From: JANQHS01 sp965267505
Lineage (GTDB): Bacteria > Bacteroidota > Bacteroidia > Cytophagales > CCMP332
Reading direction: 5' to 3'
Assembly (NCBI GenBank): GCA_965267505.1
Contig: OZ254081.1
Span: 1,550,001 to 1,614,000 of the forward strand
Length of the DNA: 64,000 bases
The notes beneath the pieces are model-generated. The model had not been told where the DNA came from. It saw only the letters and a program-made list of their open reading frames with translations, and made no database searches. Both the position numbers and the translations under genes were made by a program. Below are positions 36,577 to 45,551 of this stretch, piece by piece; within the stretch, counting starts at the first letter, position 1, and each line of letters starts with the position of its first letter.

Positions 36577-36584
36577 CAAAATTA
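36577..36584 (-). promoter_or_regulatory. -7 box (TAATTTTG) for the Cys-rich small protein operon
   Basis: The reverse complement of CAAAATTA is TAATTTTG, 14 bases before the ATG of the 74-residue protein, and it could drive glmM and the cysteine desulfurase as well. No -33 TTG was found at the normal distance. Confidence 0.3.
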
Positions 36585-36623
36585 GTCTTTGTTCCTTAAC
36601 CCCCATTACCCTATCCTGGTTCC

Positions 36624-37424
36624 ATGGAAATAAAACATAAAAGAAAAAGCAAGGAAGAAAAATTAAAGGCCTTTGGTGAGCTTCTTGACATCATGGATGA
36701 GTTAAGGGAAAAATGTCCCTGGGATCGTAAACAGGATTTCAAATCTCTTCGCACTCTTACGCTGGAAGAGGTTCATGAACTTTCAGATTCCATCATAGAT
36801 GAAGACCTGAATGAGGTAAAAAAAGAATTGGGAGACCTATTGCTCCACATTGTATTCTATTCCAGGCTAGGAGAAGAAGAAGGAAAATTTGGGATAACCG
36901 AGGTGGCAGATTCCATCAACGAAAAATTGATCAGACGGCATCCTCATGTGTTTGGGGATGTCGAAGTTGAAAATGAAGAGGAGGTGAAAAGGAATTGGGA
37001 GGAGATAAAAAAGGAGGAAAGAAAATCCGGGGTGATGTCGGGTGTTCCCCGTTCGCTTCCTGCTTTGATCAAAGCTCTTAGGATACAGGAAAAAGCTGCC
37101 GGCGTGGGTTTTGATTGGGGGCACACCGGGCCTGTATGGGAAAAGCTCGATGAAGAAATAGCCGAATTAAAGGAGGAAATTGAAAAGGAGGAGCATGATT
37201 CAGCTGCTGAGGAAGAATTCGGAGACCTAGTATTCACAATCGTAAACCTTTCTCGTTTTCTGAAGATTAACCCGGAAGACGCCCTCGAAAAAGCGAACAG
37301 AAAGTTTATCCAGCGATTCAATCACATGGAAGAATTGGCAGATAAGGGAGGAAGAAAAATGAAAGATTATGACCTTGAAGGGCTTGAAGAACTTTGGGTT
37401 CAGGCCAAAAAGATCAAAGGATAA
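36624..37424 (+). CDS. mazG: Nucleoside triphosphate pyrophosphohydrolase MazG
   Basis: This 266-residue protein has the two tandem MazG all-helical domains (about 15-120 and 150-255). The first shows CPWDRKQDFKSL, then LEEVHELSDSI and the metal-binding ELGDLLLHIVFYS; the second has GFDWGHTGPVWEKLDEEI and EEEFGDLVFTIVNLSR. MazG hydrolyses NTPs to NMP and pyrophosphate and removes damaged nucleotides. Length is that of the two-domain family. It overlaps the convergent DUF721 gene by 11 bases. Confidence 0.93.
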   Translation: MEIKHKRKSKEEKLKAFGELLDIMDELREKCPWDRKQDFKSLRTLTLEEVHELSDSIIDEDLNEVKKELGDLLLHIVFYSRLGEEEGKFGITEVADSINEKLIRRHPHVFGDVEVENEEEVKRNWEEIKKEERKSGVMSGVPRSLPALIKALRIQEKAAGVGFDWGHTGPVWEKLDEEIAELKEEIEKEEHDSAAEEEFGDLVFTIVNLSRFLKINPEDALEKANRKFIQRFNHMEELADKGGRKMKDYDLEGLEELWVQAKKIKG

Positions 37425-37713
37425 CCAGATCTTCTATCTCCACACCGGGTAATTTATCCTTTATCTGGGTAAGGATCTTTGACCTGTTACTCAAAAGGAA
37501 ATGCTTTATCGACCCTGAGCTAGTTCTAACTATCAATTTACCGTCACTGATCCAAAGATCCTGAGTTCTTTTGCTAATGGAATCACCTGTTAGTTCCTTC
37601 CAGGCTTCCTTCATTGCAGGACGCTGTAACCTTTTTCCAAGGACACTTTTATCCATCATCTGGTCGATGCATTCTCCGATGGTTCGGATCTGATTTTTCT
37701 TATTTGGATCCAT
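37414..37713 (-). CDS. DUF721 (DciA-like) protein
   Basis: This 99-residue basic protein has the DUF721 pattern: SIGECIDQM-like start (TIGECIDQMM), the AWKELTGDSISKRT core with conserved Trp, WISDGKLIVRTSSGSIKHFL, and a closing LPGVEIEDLVIL. DciA-type proteins help load the replicative helicase. It follows recF on the minus strand with a 14-base overlap, a context also common in other Bacteroidota and consistent with a DNA-replication role. Confidence 0.82.
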   Translation of the reverse strand: MDPNKKNQIRTIGECIDQMMDKSVLGKRLQRPAMKEAWKELTGDSISKRTQDLWISDGKLIVRTSSGSIKHFLLSNRSKILTQIKDKLPGVEIEDLVIL

Positions 37714-38812
37714 TCTCCTTTAGTTTTCCTCTTTCAATCGTAAAAAAACAAAGTCTTTTTTCATCCTTTGGAAAAACATCAACTCTATTTTTCCCTATAG
37801 CGTCGCTTACAAAGGATTGTAGCTCATCGTTTTTCAAAAGAAGTTCCACCAGGTTTTTTGATCTTTCTTTATCGAGGCGATCAAAAATATCATCAAGAAG
37901 GAGTAAGGGGACCTCTTTGCAAGCATTTTTTAAAACTTCCCATTGCATCAACCTTAATGCCGCGATCACAGATTTTTGTTGTCCCTGGGATCCGTATTTT
38001 TTTGCATTGGCCCCATCCAAAAGTATCTCCAGATCATCCCGGTGGATCCCGAAAAGATTTCTTTGACTTTGTAGGTCTGAGTTCAATCCTTCAGTACCAT
38101 ATTCTTTTGGGGACCTTTCGTTAAGTTGGCTCTTGAATTCTATACTGACACTTTCCCTTCCCCCTGACACCTCTTTATAATATCTCTGGCAGATCGGCTC
38201 CGCCTCTTTGATGAACATTTTCCTTTTCTCATATATCTTTTCGTTCAAAGGGATCATTTGTTCATGGTAGGTTTGGATCATATCTAGATCGTGTGACCCC
38301 ATTGACCTCAAGCGCTTCAGCTCTGCTGTTTTTTGTTTCAATATGCGCTGATATGAAATCAGATCCGTGAGATAATCCATATCATATTGAGAAATGCTTG
38401 AATCCATAAGGGACCTCCTCATTTCAGATGAACCGTGGACCAATTGGACATCCATAGGACCTGAAAGGATCACGGGCACAGTTCCCACGTGGTCAGCGAG
38501 TCGTTCGATTTTCAGCCCATCCTTTTCCAATTCTCTGCCAGAGCCCTTTTTTGATTTGACAACTACTTTCAGACTTTGCGCCTTTTTGTTGAAATCTCCT
38601 TCAAGCCTGAAAAAGTCGGATCCTTCTTTAAAACAATGCTGATCAAGAAGCCCAAAACCGCTTTTTCCTAAAGCCAGGTAATGGATGGCATCCAATAAAT
38701 TCGTTTTTCCAGACCCATTTTCTCCGGCAATAACATTCATCCCTTTTCCGGGTGAGAAATGAAGGGAAGAATAATTCCTGAATTCGCTGAGCTTGACTTC
38801 TTCTAAATACAA
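37700..38812 (-). CDS. recF: DNA replication and repair protein RecF
   Basis: This 370-residue ABC-type ATPase loads RecA at gaps with RecO and RecR. It has Walker A (AGENGSGKTNLLDAIHYLALG, within the first 50 residues), the helical middle domain, a signature region with GSQGQQKSVIAALRL and Walker B (VPLLLLDDIFDRLD). The start is a TTG (MYLEEVKLSEF): no ATG is available and the family begins exactly here. It overlaps DUF721 by 14 bases and is divergent from pdhA. Confidence 0.93.
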   Translation of the reverse strand: MYLEEVKLSEFRNYSSLHFSPGKGMNVIAGENGSGKTNLLDAIHYLALGKSGFGLLDQHCFKEGSDFFRLEGDFNKKAQSLKVVVKSKKGSGRELEKDGLKIERLADHVGTVPVILSGPMDVQLVHGSSEMRRSLMDSSISQYDMDYLTDLISYQRILKQKTAELKRLRSMGSHDLDMIQTYHEQMIPLNEKIYEKRKMFIKEAEPICQRYYKEVSGGRESVSIEFKSQLNERSPKEYGTEGLNSDLQSQRNLFGIHRDDLEILLDGANAKKYGSQGQQKSVIAALRLMQWEVLKNACKEVPLLLLDDIFDRLDKERSKNLVELLLKNDELQSFVSDAIGKNRVDVFPKDEKRLCFFTIERGKLKENGSK

Positions 38813-38869
38813 AGCTGTTTGGGCTTCATTTTGTAAATTCGCGGCCTTTCCACTGTGAAATAAAATAGT

Positions 38870-39904
38870 ATGGCGACAGCAAAAAGAACGACTGCAAAAA
38901 AGCCTAAAAAAGAATCAGGACATCCAAAATCAAGGTATTTATTCTGGTATGAGAAAATGCAGCTCATCAGAATCTTTGAGCAGAAATGTGCTCAGCTTTA
39001 TGGGCAGCAAAAGATAAGAGGTTTCTGTCACCTTTATATTGGACAGGAAGCCAGTGCTGTTGGCGCTGTAACTGCCTTGACAAAGGACGATAAATGGATC
39101 ACAGCCTACAGGGACCATGGTCACCCTCTTGCATTGGGGTCCTCTCCCAAAGCGGTTATGGCTGAACTTTATGGAAAGGCGACGGGCTTATCCAAAGGTA
39201 AAGGCGGATCAATGCATATGTTTGATAAGGAGGTCAACTTTTTTGGAGGCCATGGAATTGTAGGGGGACAAATTCCACTAGGGGCAGGGATAGCTTTTGC
39301 TGAAATGTATAAAAAGACCAAGAACGTATGCATTTGCCTTATGGGTGATGGTGCGGTTAGACAAGGGGCCTTCCATGAGGCTTTCAATTTGGCTATGACC
39401 TGGAAGCTTCCTGTGATCTTTGTTGTTGAAAATAATGGTTACGCTATGGGAACATCCGTGGAAAGGACAAGTAATGTCACTCATCTGTACCAGCTTGGCG
39501 AGGCTTATGATATGCCATCAAGGGCTATCGATGCCATGAAAGTTGAAGAGGTACATGAGGAAACCTTAAGGGCAGCAGAGGATGCCAGGGCAGGTAAAGG
39601 ACCGACTTTTTTGGAATACAGGACCTACCGCTACAAAGGGCACTCCATGTCTGATCCCGGTAAGTATAGAACCAAGGACGAAGTTGAGGAATACAAAAAA
39701 CTGGACTCCATTCACCAGGTCAGGGAGACCATACTTAAAAAGAAATACGCCACAGAAAAAGCCCTTGACGCAATAGATGAAAAGATAAAAGCCGAAGTAC
39801 AGGAAGCGGTGGATTTCGCAGAGGAATCTCCATGGCCGGAAGCTGATCAGGCTTATGTTGATATCTATAAAGAAGAAAACTACCCCTTCATCGTCGAGGA
39901 GTAA
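38870..39904 (+). CDS. pdhA: Pyruvate dehydrogenase E1 component, alpha subunit
   Basis: This 344-residue TPP enzyme subunit decarboxylates pyruvate. It has FCHLYIGQEASAVG, YRDHGHPLALG, HGIVGGQIPLGAGIAF and the TPP-binding GDGAVRQGAF ... VVENN motif, plus SMSDPGKYRTKDEV, which covers the regulatory phosphorylation-loop region. An unusual Ala/Lys-rich 20-residue extension precedes the conserved core. The E1 beta and E2 genes are not next to it, unlike in many relatives; a TPR protein follows. The E1-alpha identity is firm. Confidence 0.93.
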   Translation: MATAKRTTAKKPKKESGHPKSRYLFWYEKMQLIRIFEQKCAQLYGQQKIRGFCHLYIGQEASAVGAVTALTKDDKWITAYRDHGHPLALGSSPKAVMAELYGKATGLSKGKGGSMHMFDKEVNFFGGHGIVGGQIPLGAGIAFAEMYKKTKNVCICLMGDGAVRQGAFHEAFNLAMTWKLPVIFVVENNGYAMGTSVERTSNVTHLYQLGEAYDMPSRAIDAMKVEEVHEETLRAAEDARAGKGPTFLEYRTYRYKGHSMSDPGKYRTKDEVEEYKKLDSIHQVRETILKKKYATEKALDAIDEKIKAEVQEAVDFAEESPWPEADQAYVDIYKEENYPFIVEE

Positions 39905-39916
39905 GCCATTATTGTT

Positions 39917-39924
39917 TAATTTTG
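39917..39924 (+). promoter_or_regulatory. -7 box (TAATTTTG) before the YfgM-like gene
   Basis: TAATTTTG matches TAnnTTTG and ends 19 bases before the ATG at 39944, in the 39-base gap after pdhA, suggesting that the TPR gene has its own promoter. The -33 element is not evident. Confidence 0.35.
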
Positions 39925-39943
39925 CGCCTTCAAAAATTTTGTG

Positions 39944-40657
39944 ATGGCAAAAGAGGAAAAGGACTTACAGGAAATTGAGCAGCCGGTTGCTGAGGAGAAA
40001 GGATCTGTTGGGACAGAAGGACTGGTTCAGAATTTCATTGAGACCAACAAGAAACTTGTTCAGTATGTGGGGGGAGGAATCGCCGCAATTATCCTTTTGG
40101 GATTCTTTGGATATTCTTACTATACCGGGCAAAATGAAGAAGCTCAGGTTGAGCTTTTCCCAGCTGTTTTTCAGTTTGAAAAAGACAGTTTGGAATTGGC
40201 CCTTTATGGGGATCCAGCAGGATTGAACATGGGATTTGAGGATATCGCAGATGAGTACAGCTATACCAAGGCTGGTAATCTTGCAAAATATTATGCTGGC
40301 GTTTGTCATCTCAAGCTAGGCAATTTCGATGATGCCATTAGTTATCTGGATGGATTCAGTGGTAATGACGTTTTCGTACAGGCAAGAGCATATTGCTTGA
40401 TCGGGGATGCTAATATGGAATTGGATCAGATATCTGAAGCCATCTCCTATTACAAAAAGGCAAGCGACTATAAGCCAAACAAATCATTCACCCCTATGTA
40501 CCTAATGAAGCTTGCGTTGGCTTACGAAACAGCTAGTCAGTGGGAATCTGCCGCCGAAGCATATGATCGTCTGATCAAGGAATATCCAAATGCTACAGAG
40601 GTCAATGATGCCAAAAAATATAAGGCAAGGGCTGAGATCGAAATGACAAATACTTAA
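39944..40657 (+). CDS. YfgM-like TPR protein with one membrane anchor
   Basis: The 237-residue protein has a charged cytoplasmic N-terminus (about 1-40), one hydrophobic segment (YVGGGIAAIILLGFFGYSYYTG, about 40-62) and a periplasmic TPR array: AKYYAGVCHLKLGNFDDAISYLDG, ARAYCLIGDANMELDQISEAI and LALAYETASQWESAAEAY. This is the YfgM layout, an ancillary factor that associates with the SecYEG/PpiD complex; that partner is inferred. ATG 39944 follows an in-frame GTG. A terminator-like hairpin separates it from ribH. Confidence 0.72.
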   Translation: MAKEEKDLQEIEQPVAEEKGSVGTEGLVQNFIETNKKLVQYVGGGIAAIILLGFFGYSYYTGQNEEAQVELFPAVFQFEKDSLELALYGDPAGLNMGFEDIADEYSYTKAGNLAKYYAGVCHLKLGNFDDAISYLDGFSGNDVFVQARAYCLIGDANMELDQISEAISYYKKASDYKPNKSFTPMYLMKLALAYETASQWESAAEAYDRLIKEYPNATEVNDAKKYKARAEIEMTNT

Positions 40658-40679
40658 TTTCGGATCGGAAAGAATCTAG

Positions 40680-40711
40680 GCCTCGGCAAAGAAATTTTCC
40701 GAGGCTTTTTT
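40680..40711 (+). terminator. Hairpin with T-run immediately before ribH
   Basis: GCCTCGG (40680-40686) pairs with CCGAGGC (40699-40705) over a 12-base loop, followed by a six-T run that ends directly against the ATG of ribH at 40712. It has the form of an intrinsic terminator for the TPR gene, but its position at the start codon is unusual and may also regulate ribH. It is far too small for an FMN riboswitch. Confidence 0.7.
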
Positions 40712-41197
40712 ATGTCAAGCGCAAATAAAAATCTAGATCTTCATTCAGAAAGGAATCTGGGTGATTTTTCATCCAAACGGGTCGCCATAGTCGTTTCTGA
40801 ATGGAACGATGAGGTAACTGAAAAACTTAAGGAAGGCGCAATTGAAGCCCTTATTGAGTATGGTTTGACGGAAGAGAATTGCCCAGTAAAATACGTTCCT
40901 GGAAGCTATGAGTTGATCCTGGGTTCGCAATGGGCTGCTGAAGAGAGTGGAACTGATGCCGTTATAGCACTTGGCTGTGTGATTCAGGGAGAAACCCCTC
41001 ATTTTGATTTTATCTGCCAGGCGGTGGCACAAGGCATTAAAGACGTAAATCTTAAATATGACAAACCCGTAATATTTGGAGTTTTGACAACCCTTGACCA
41101 GGAACAAGCTCTGGAAAGAGCTGGTGGCAAGCATGGAAATAAGGGATACGAAGCCGGGATCACTGCCCTGAAGATGTTGGGCTTGAGGTCGAAATAA
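40712..41197 (+). CDS. ribH: 6,7-dimethyl-8-ribityllumazine synthase
   Basis: This 161-residue enzyme makes 6,7-dimethyl-8-ribityllumazine, the riboflavin precursor, and normally assembles into icosahedral or pentameric shells. It has VAIVVSEWNDEVTEKLKEGA, VPGSYELILGSQWA, IALGCVIQGETPHFDFIC, and the C-terminal GVLTTLDQEQALERAGGK with the family Arg. The N-terminal extension before the core is usual in Bacteroidota, which supports the ATG at 40712 even though a hairpin abuts it. cutA starts at the stop codon (TAATG). Confidence 0.95.
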   Translation: MSSANKNLDLHSERNLGDFSSKRVAIVVSEWNDEVTEKLKEGAIEALIEYGLTEENCPVKYVPGSYELILGSQWAAEESGTDAVIALGCVIQGETPHFDFICQAVAQGIKDVNLKYDKPVIFGVLTTLDQEQALERAGGKHGNKGYEAGITALKMLGLRSK

Positions 41198-41529
41198 TGA
41201 AGCTGATCTCTATTTACGTTACCTATCCTGATAACGATTCAGCAGATTCTTTAACTCTTTCTTTACTAGAAAAAAAGCTGGTTGCCTGTGGAAACAGGTT
41301 TTCAGCAGAAAGCCTGTACCCCTGGGATGGGGAAATTCAAAAAGAGAATGAGACTATAGTGGTTTATAAATCGCGGTCGGAGAATTGGGAGTCAATTAAG
41401 TCTTATATTGAAGAAAATCATCCCTATGATGTGCCATGTATTGTTAAGTATGAGGTAGAGGTAAACCCCTCATATGGAGAATGGGTTAAGGATTCCACTC
41501 AGTCTTCAGGCATCCACTCAAAGAGTTGA
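41197..41529 (+). CDS. cutA: Divalent cation tolerance protein CutA
   Basis: This 110-residue CutA1-family trimer protein has ISIYVTYPDNDSADSL at the start, LLEKKLVACGN with the family Cys, AESLYPWDGEIQKENETIVVYKSR and the HPYDVPCIVKYEVE stretch that closes the ferredoxin-like fold. Roles range from copper tolerance to signalling; none is proven for this group. The last 31 bases overlap the convergent acetyltransferase. Confidence 0.9.
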   Translation: MKLISIYVTYPDNDSADSLTLSLLEKKLVACGNRFSAESLYPWDGEIQKENETIVVYKSRSENWESIKSYIEENHPYDVPCIVKYEVEVNPSYGEWVKDSTQSSGIHSKS

Positions 41530-41954
41530 TATCTTTCATCGCTCATTCCCAACCTTCTATATACCTTTTGAGCGTTAATATTTTCCTTTTCAACATACAG
41601 CCTTAGGCCTTTAACGCTGGGGTCATTAAGAACTTTGTTTTTTTCACCTTCATAGATCTCTGCAAAAACCCCCATTTTCCTGAACTCAGGAATGACATAA
41701 ACAGAATGGATCCAGATCACCCATCCATTCCTCCAGTCACTCCATTCTCTTAAGGTAAGGGTACAGGCCACAGGCTTTCCCTCAGATTCTGCCACAAGGT
41801 ATGTTCCCAATTCAGGCTTTTGAAGCAACTCCTCAATTCCATTTCTGAGGGTATCACTGTCAAGGTCCATTTCCTCTGTTTCTGAAGCCATTTTTACCTG
41901 GCAATCCAGAATAAAATCAATATCCTTTGGTCCTGCATCTCTGATCTCTATCAT
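41499..41954 (-). CDS. GNAT-family N-acetyltransferase
   Basis: This 151-residue product has the GNAT core: IRDAGPKDIDFIL at the start, the long strand WVIWIHSVYVIPEF followed by the acetyl-CoA loop RKMGVFAEIYE (in place of the ideal RxxGxG/A), and LRLYVEKENINAQKVYRRLGM with the Tyr and final helix. It transfers acetyl from acetyl-CoA to an amine; the substrate is unknown. It ends inside the cutA 3' end. Confidence 0.9.
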   Translation of the reverse strand: MIEIRDAGPKDIDFILDCQVKMASETEEMDLDSDTLRNGIEELLQKPELGTYLVAESEGKPVACTLTLREWSDWRNGWVIWIHSVYVIPEFRKMGVFAEIYEGEKNKVLNDPSVKGLRLYVEKENINAQKVYRRLGMSDERYQLFEWMPED

Positions 41955-42003
41955 AATCCTGTTTTATGCATTTTCAATTAAACCAAGATCGCCACATTTG
42001 GGT

Positions 42004-42011
42004 TATTTTTG
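42004..42011 (+). promoter_or_regulatory. -7 box (TATTTTTG) for gcvP
   Basis: TATTTTTG in the gap between the divergent acetyltransferase and gcvP fits TAnnTTTG and is 21 bases before the gcvP ATG. A clean -33 TTG at the usual spacing is missing. Confidence 0.35.
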
Positions 42012-42032
42012 CGGCCCCATACTTAAAAAAAT

Positions 42033-44903
42033 ATGGCAAAAAATATTAATCCTTCAGCATTCGAACCTCGTCACATTGGACCCTCTGTTTCGGAAGAAGC
42101 AGAAATGCTAAAACTTGTTGGAGTTAAGGATAAGGAAGAGCTTATCTATAAAACCATACCTGATAATATCAGGCTAAAAAAAGAACTGGAGCTTCCTGCA
42201 GCTTTGGATGAGCCCGCTTTTCTTGAATCTTTCAAGGAAATGATGTCTCAAAACAAGATCTTCCGCTCACATATCGGAATGGGATATTACAATACCCATG
42301 TTCCAAATGTGATCTTGAGGAATATCCTTGAAAACCCGGGATGGTATACGGCTTATACACCCTATCAGGCTGAGATCTCTCAAGGCAGACTTGAAATGCT
42401 TTTGAATTACCAAACGGTTGTTTCAGAACTTACTGGTTTTGACCTGGCTAATGCTTCCTTGCTTGATGAAGGAACTGCAGCTGCGGAAGGTATGAGTATG
42501 TTCTTCCATATGAAGCGAGGAGCAAAGAAGAATGCAAATACATTCTTTGCTTCAGATAAATGTTTCCCACAAACTCTTGATGTTTTAAAAACAAGAGCTT
42601 CATTTATCGGGATCAACCTTGAGGTGGGGGACCTTTCGCAATTGGATCTAACCGGGGAAGATCTGTTTGGTGTTCTCATTCAATATCCTGATTCAGAGGG
42701 AGGAATTAGCGATCATACTGCATTCATTGAAACTGCAAAGGAATGCCAGGTTAATGTGGCCATGGCTACCGACCTGCTTGCCTTAACCTTATTGAAATCG
42801 CCAGGGGAAATGGGGGCTGATCTAGCGATAGGTTCTGCCCAAAGATTTGGAGTTCCTCTGGGTTTTGGAGGACCCCATGCAGCATTCTTTGCAACAAGGG
42901 AAGATTACAAAAGGTCTATCCCGGGAAGAATTATCGGCGTTTCGCAGGACCGTTTTGGAAAGCCTGCATTTAGAATGGCCCTACAAACAAGAGAGCAACA
43001 CATTAGAAGAGAGAAGGCCACATCAAATATTTGCACTGCCCAGGTACTCCTTGCAGTAATGGCCGGAGCCTATGCAGTTTATCATGGCCCTGAAGGACTA
43101 ACAGCAATTGCTGAAAGAGTAAATCTTTTGACCAAGACCCTTGACGCAGGGTTACGAAAGCTTGGATTCGAGTCCAAGAATAAAAACTACTTCGATACCA
43201 TTTTCATAGAATCAGATGATCAAAAAATCTCTGAGATAAGGAAGAGAGCTGAGGAAAAAGAGATCAATCTGAACTATTATTATTCAGGATCCATTGCCAT
43301 CTCCCTTGATGAAACAACACGGGAAAAAGATGTTCAGGAACTATTGGAAGTCTTTGACCTTGAGGGAAAACTTTCATCAAACGGAACTCAGGGAGAAGGT
43401 TCTGAGTCAATTCCAAGCGAGTTGAAAAGAAATCCAGAATTCCTAAAAGAAGAGGTCTTTCATAAATACAGGTCTGAACACGAAATGCTCAGGTACCTCA
43501 AGAGACTGGAGAACAAAGACATCAGTCTCACTCATTCGATGATCTCATTGGGTTCCTGTACAATGAAATTGAATGCTACTGCTGAAATGATGCCAGTTTC
43601 CTGGCCTGAAGTTGGAGCTCTTCATCCCTTCTGTCCACCGGATCAAAGCAAAGGCTACCAGCAAATGTTTGATGACCTAGTAATATGGCTATCGGAAATA
43701 ACAGGTTTCCATTCGGTTTCCTTGCAGCCAAATTCTGGGGCTCAAGGGGAATATGCCGGCTTGGCTGTAATTGCAGCATACCATAAGGGAAATGGAGAAG
43801 ATAACAGGAAGATCATCTTGATCCCATCTTCAGCCCATGGAACTAATCCTGCTAGTGCCGTTATGGCTGGAATGGATGTTAAGATTGTTCAATGCGACGA
43901 AAAAGGAAACATTGACGTAGCTGACCTGGAAACCAAAGCTGCAGAAGCTGGTGATAATCTGGCGGGCCTGATGGTAACCTATCCATCTACCCATGGTGTG
44001 TTCGAAAAAGAGATCATGAGGATCTGTGAGACCATCCATAAATATGGAGGACAGGTATACATGGACGGAGCGAATATGAATGCCCAGGTGGGATACACCA
44101 GCCCTGCTAACATCGGAGCGGATGTATGTCACTTAAACCTGCACAAGACCTTTTGTATCCCTCATGGGGGGGGTGGTCCAGGCATGGGACCAATTGGGGT
44201 TGCGGAGCATTTAACACCCTACCTTCCGAAGCATGTTTTGGTTGAGACTGGAGGAGAAAAAGGAATTTCAGCTATTTCAGCTGCGCCATTCGGATCCTCA
44301 AGCATTTTGCCGATCTCTTATGCTTACATAAGAATGATGGGTCCTGATGGGTTAAAGAATGCAACCGCTGTGGCTATTTTAAATGCCAACTACATTAAAG
44401 CGAGGTTGGAAAAAGAATTCAAGGTCCTATATGCCGGAGAGATGGGAATGAGTGCTCATGAATTGATCATCGACCTTAGGGAGTTTAAGGCACATGGAGT
44501 AGAAGCAGAGGATGTGGCAAAAAGATTAATGGATTATGGGTACCATGCTCCAACTATGAGTTTCCCGGTTCCGGGCACCTTGATGATTGAACCAACAGAG
44601 AGCGAGAACAAAGAGGAACTCGATCGTTTTTGTGATACCTTCCTATCTATAAGAAACGAGATCCAGGAGATCATAGATGGAAAGTTCAGCAAGGAGGATA
44701 ACGTTCTTGTTAATGCTCCTCACCCACTGGAAACCTTTGTTTCGGACAATTGGGATCATTCCTATTCCAGAGCAAAAGCCGGACTTCCTTTAGATTTCTT
44801 AAAGGTTCATAAGGTTTGGCCATCAGTGGGTAGGATTGACAATGCATATGGGGATCGGAATTTGATTTGCACCTGTGCGCCTTTGGAGGCATATGAATCG
44901 TAA
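42033..44903 (+). CDS. gcvP: Glycine dehydrogenase (decarboxylating), P-protein
   Basis: This 956-residue PLP enzyme decarboxylates glycine and passes the aminomethyl group to lipoylated GcvH. It is the long single-chain form: N-terminal half with RHIGPSVSEEAEML and YQAEISQGRLEMLLN, C-terminal half with SMISLGSCTMKLNATAEM, IPSSAHGTNPASA and the PLP lysine in HLNLHKTFCIPHGGGGPG. A run of eight G (44166-44173) codes for its Gly run. GcvT, GcvH and LpdA genes are not in the window. Confidence 0.97.
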   Translation: MAKNINPSAFEPRHIGPSVSEEAEMLKLVGVKDKEELIYKTIPDNIRLKKELELPAALDEPAFLESFKEMMSQNKIFRSHIGMGYYNTHVPNVILRNILENPGWYTAYTPYQAEISQGRLEMLLNYQTVVSELTGFDLANASLLDEGTAAAEGMSMFFHMKRGAKKNANTFFASDKCFPQTLDVLKTRASFIGINLEVGDLSQLDLTGEDLFGVLIQYPDSEGGISDHTAFIETAKECQVNVAMATDLLALTLLKSPGEMGADLAIGSAQRFGVPLGFGGPHAAFFATREDYKRSIPGRIIGVSQDRFGKPAFRMALQTREQHIRREKATSNICTAQVLLAVMAGAYAVYHGPEGLTAIAERVNLLTKTLDAGLRKLGFESKNKNYFDTIFIESDDQKISEIRKRAEEKEINLNYYYSGSIAISLDETTREKDVQELLEVFDLEGKLSSNGTQGEGSESIPSELKRNPEFLKEEVFHKYRSEHEMLRYLKRLENKDISLTHSMISLGSCTMKLNATAEMMPVSWPEVGALHPFCPPDQSKGYQQMFDDLVIWLSEITGFHSVSLQPNSGAQGEYAGLAVIAAYHKGNGEDNRKIILIPSSAHGTNPASAVMAGMDVKIVQCDEKGNIDVADLETKAAEAGDNLAGLMVTYPSTHGVFEKEIMRICETIHKYGGQVYMDGANMNAQVGYTSPANIGADVCHLNLHKTFCIPHGGGGPGMGPIGVAEHLTPYLPKHVLVETGGEKGISAISAAPFGSSSILPISYAYIRMMGPDGLKNATAVAILNANYIKARLEKEFKVLYAGEMGMSAHELIIDLREFKAHGVEAEDVAKRLMDYGYHAPTMSFPVPGTLMIEPTESENKEELDRFCDTFLSIRNEIQEIIDGKFSKEDNVLVNAPHPLETFVSDNWDHSYSRAKAGLPLDFLKVHKVWPSVGRIDNAYGDRNLICTCAPLEAYES

Positions 44904-44912
44904 AAGATCGGC

Positions 44913-45551
44913 GTGACCTTAAACCTGGTCACAAATCAGCTTGGGTTTCAATACCCTAATGGAAGAAAGATCGATTATCCGGATCTTAACATCCAGCAGG
45001 GGTCTCATTGGCTGATCCATGGATTAAGTGGAAGCGGAAAGACGACTCTTTTAAACATAATTTCTGGTCTTCTGAAGCCTGTTACAGGATCTGTCCAAAT
45101 CGGTGAAACGGACCTTTACTCCCTTAGCTCGAAAAAGGTAGATCTCTTTCGTGGCCAACATATCGGGATCGTATTTCAATCGCCAGCTTTCTTCAGCGGG
45201 TTCTCTGTGATGGAAAACCTTTTATCAGCAAACTATTTTGGAAACAAGAACCAGGACCAGGAAAGGGGAGCATACCTTTTGAGGAGCCTTGGAATTCAGG
45301 ATTCTCCAAAAAAGGCCATCGAGGAATTCAGTTTAGGTGAGCAACAAAGGATCTCAATTGCAAGGGCCCTTATGAATAATCCAGAGATCCTTATAGCTGA
45401 TGAGCCCAGTTCAAGCCTGGACGATAAGAATTGCTTTGAACTCATCGATCTTTTAGAAAAAGAGGCTGATGAATTTGGAACAAGCCTGATCATAGTAAGC
45501 CATGATGCCAGGATAAAGAATCGTTTTTCAAACCAAATAGAACTCCAATGA
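44913..45551 (+). CDS. ABC transporter ATP-binding protein (LolD/MacB type)
   Basis: This 212-residue ATPase has Walker A (HGLSGSGKTTLLNIISGLL), the Q-loop region IGIVFQSPAFFSGFSVMENL, signature FSLGEQQRISIARAL, Walker B ILIADEPSSSLDD and the H-loop LIIVSHD. GTG 44913 is the start. It overlaps the permease start (ATGA), so the two form one transporter. The MacB/LolD style, not an importer style, fits the FtsX-like permease that follows. Confidence 0.9.
   Translation: MTLNLVTNQLGFQYPNGRKIDYPDLNIQQGSHWLIHGLSGSGKTTLLNIISGLLKPVTGSVQIGETDLYSLSSKKVDLFRGQHIGIVFQSPAFFSGFSVMENLLSANYFGNKNQDQERGAYLLRSLGIQDSPKKAIEEFSLGEQQRISIARALMNNPEILIADEPSSSLDDKNCFELIDLLEKEADEFGTSLIIVSHDARIKNRFSNQIELQ

Noticed and set aside
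40658..40711. FMN riboswitch upstream of ribH
   Set aside because: The gap is only 54 bases and lacks the multi-helix RFN pattern; only a simple hairpin is present.
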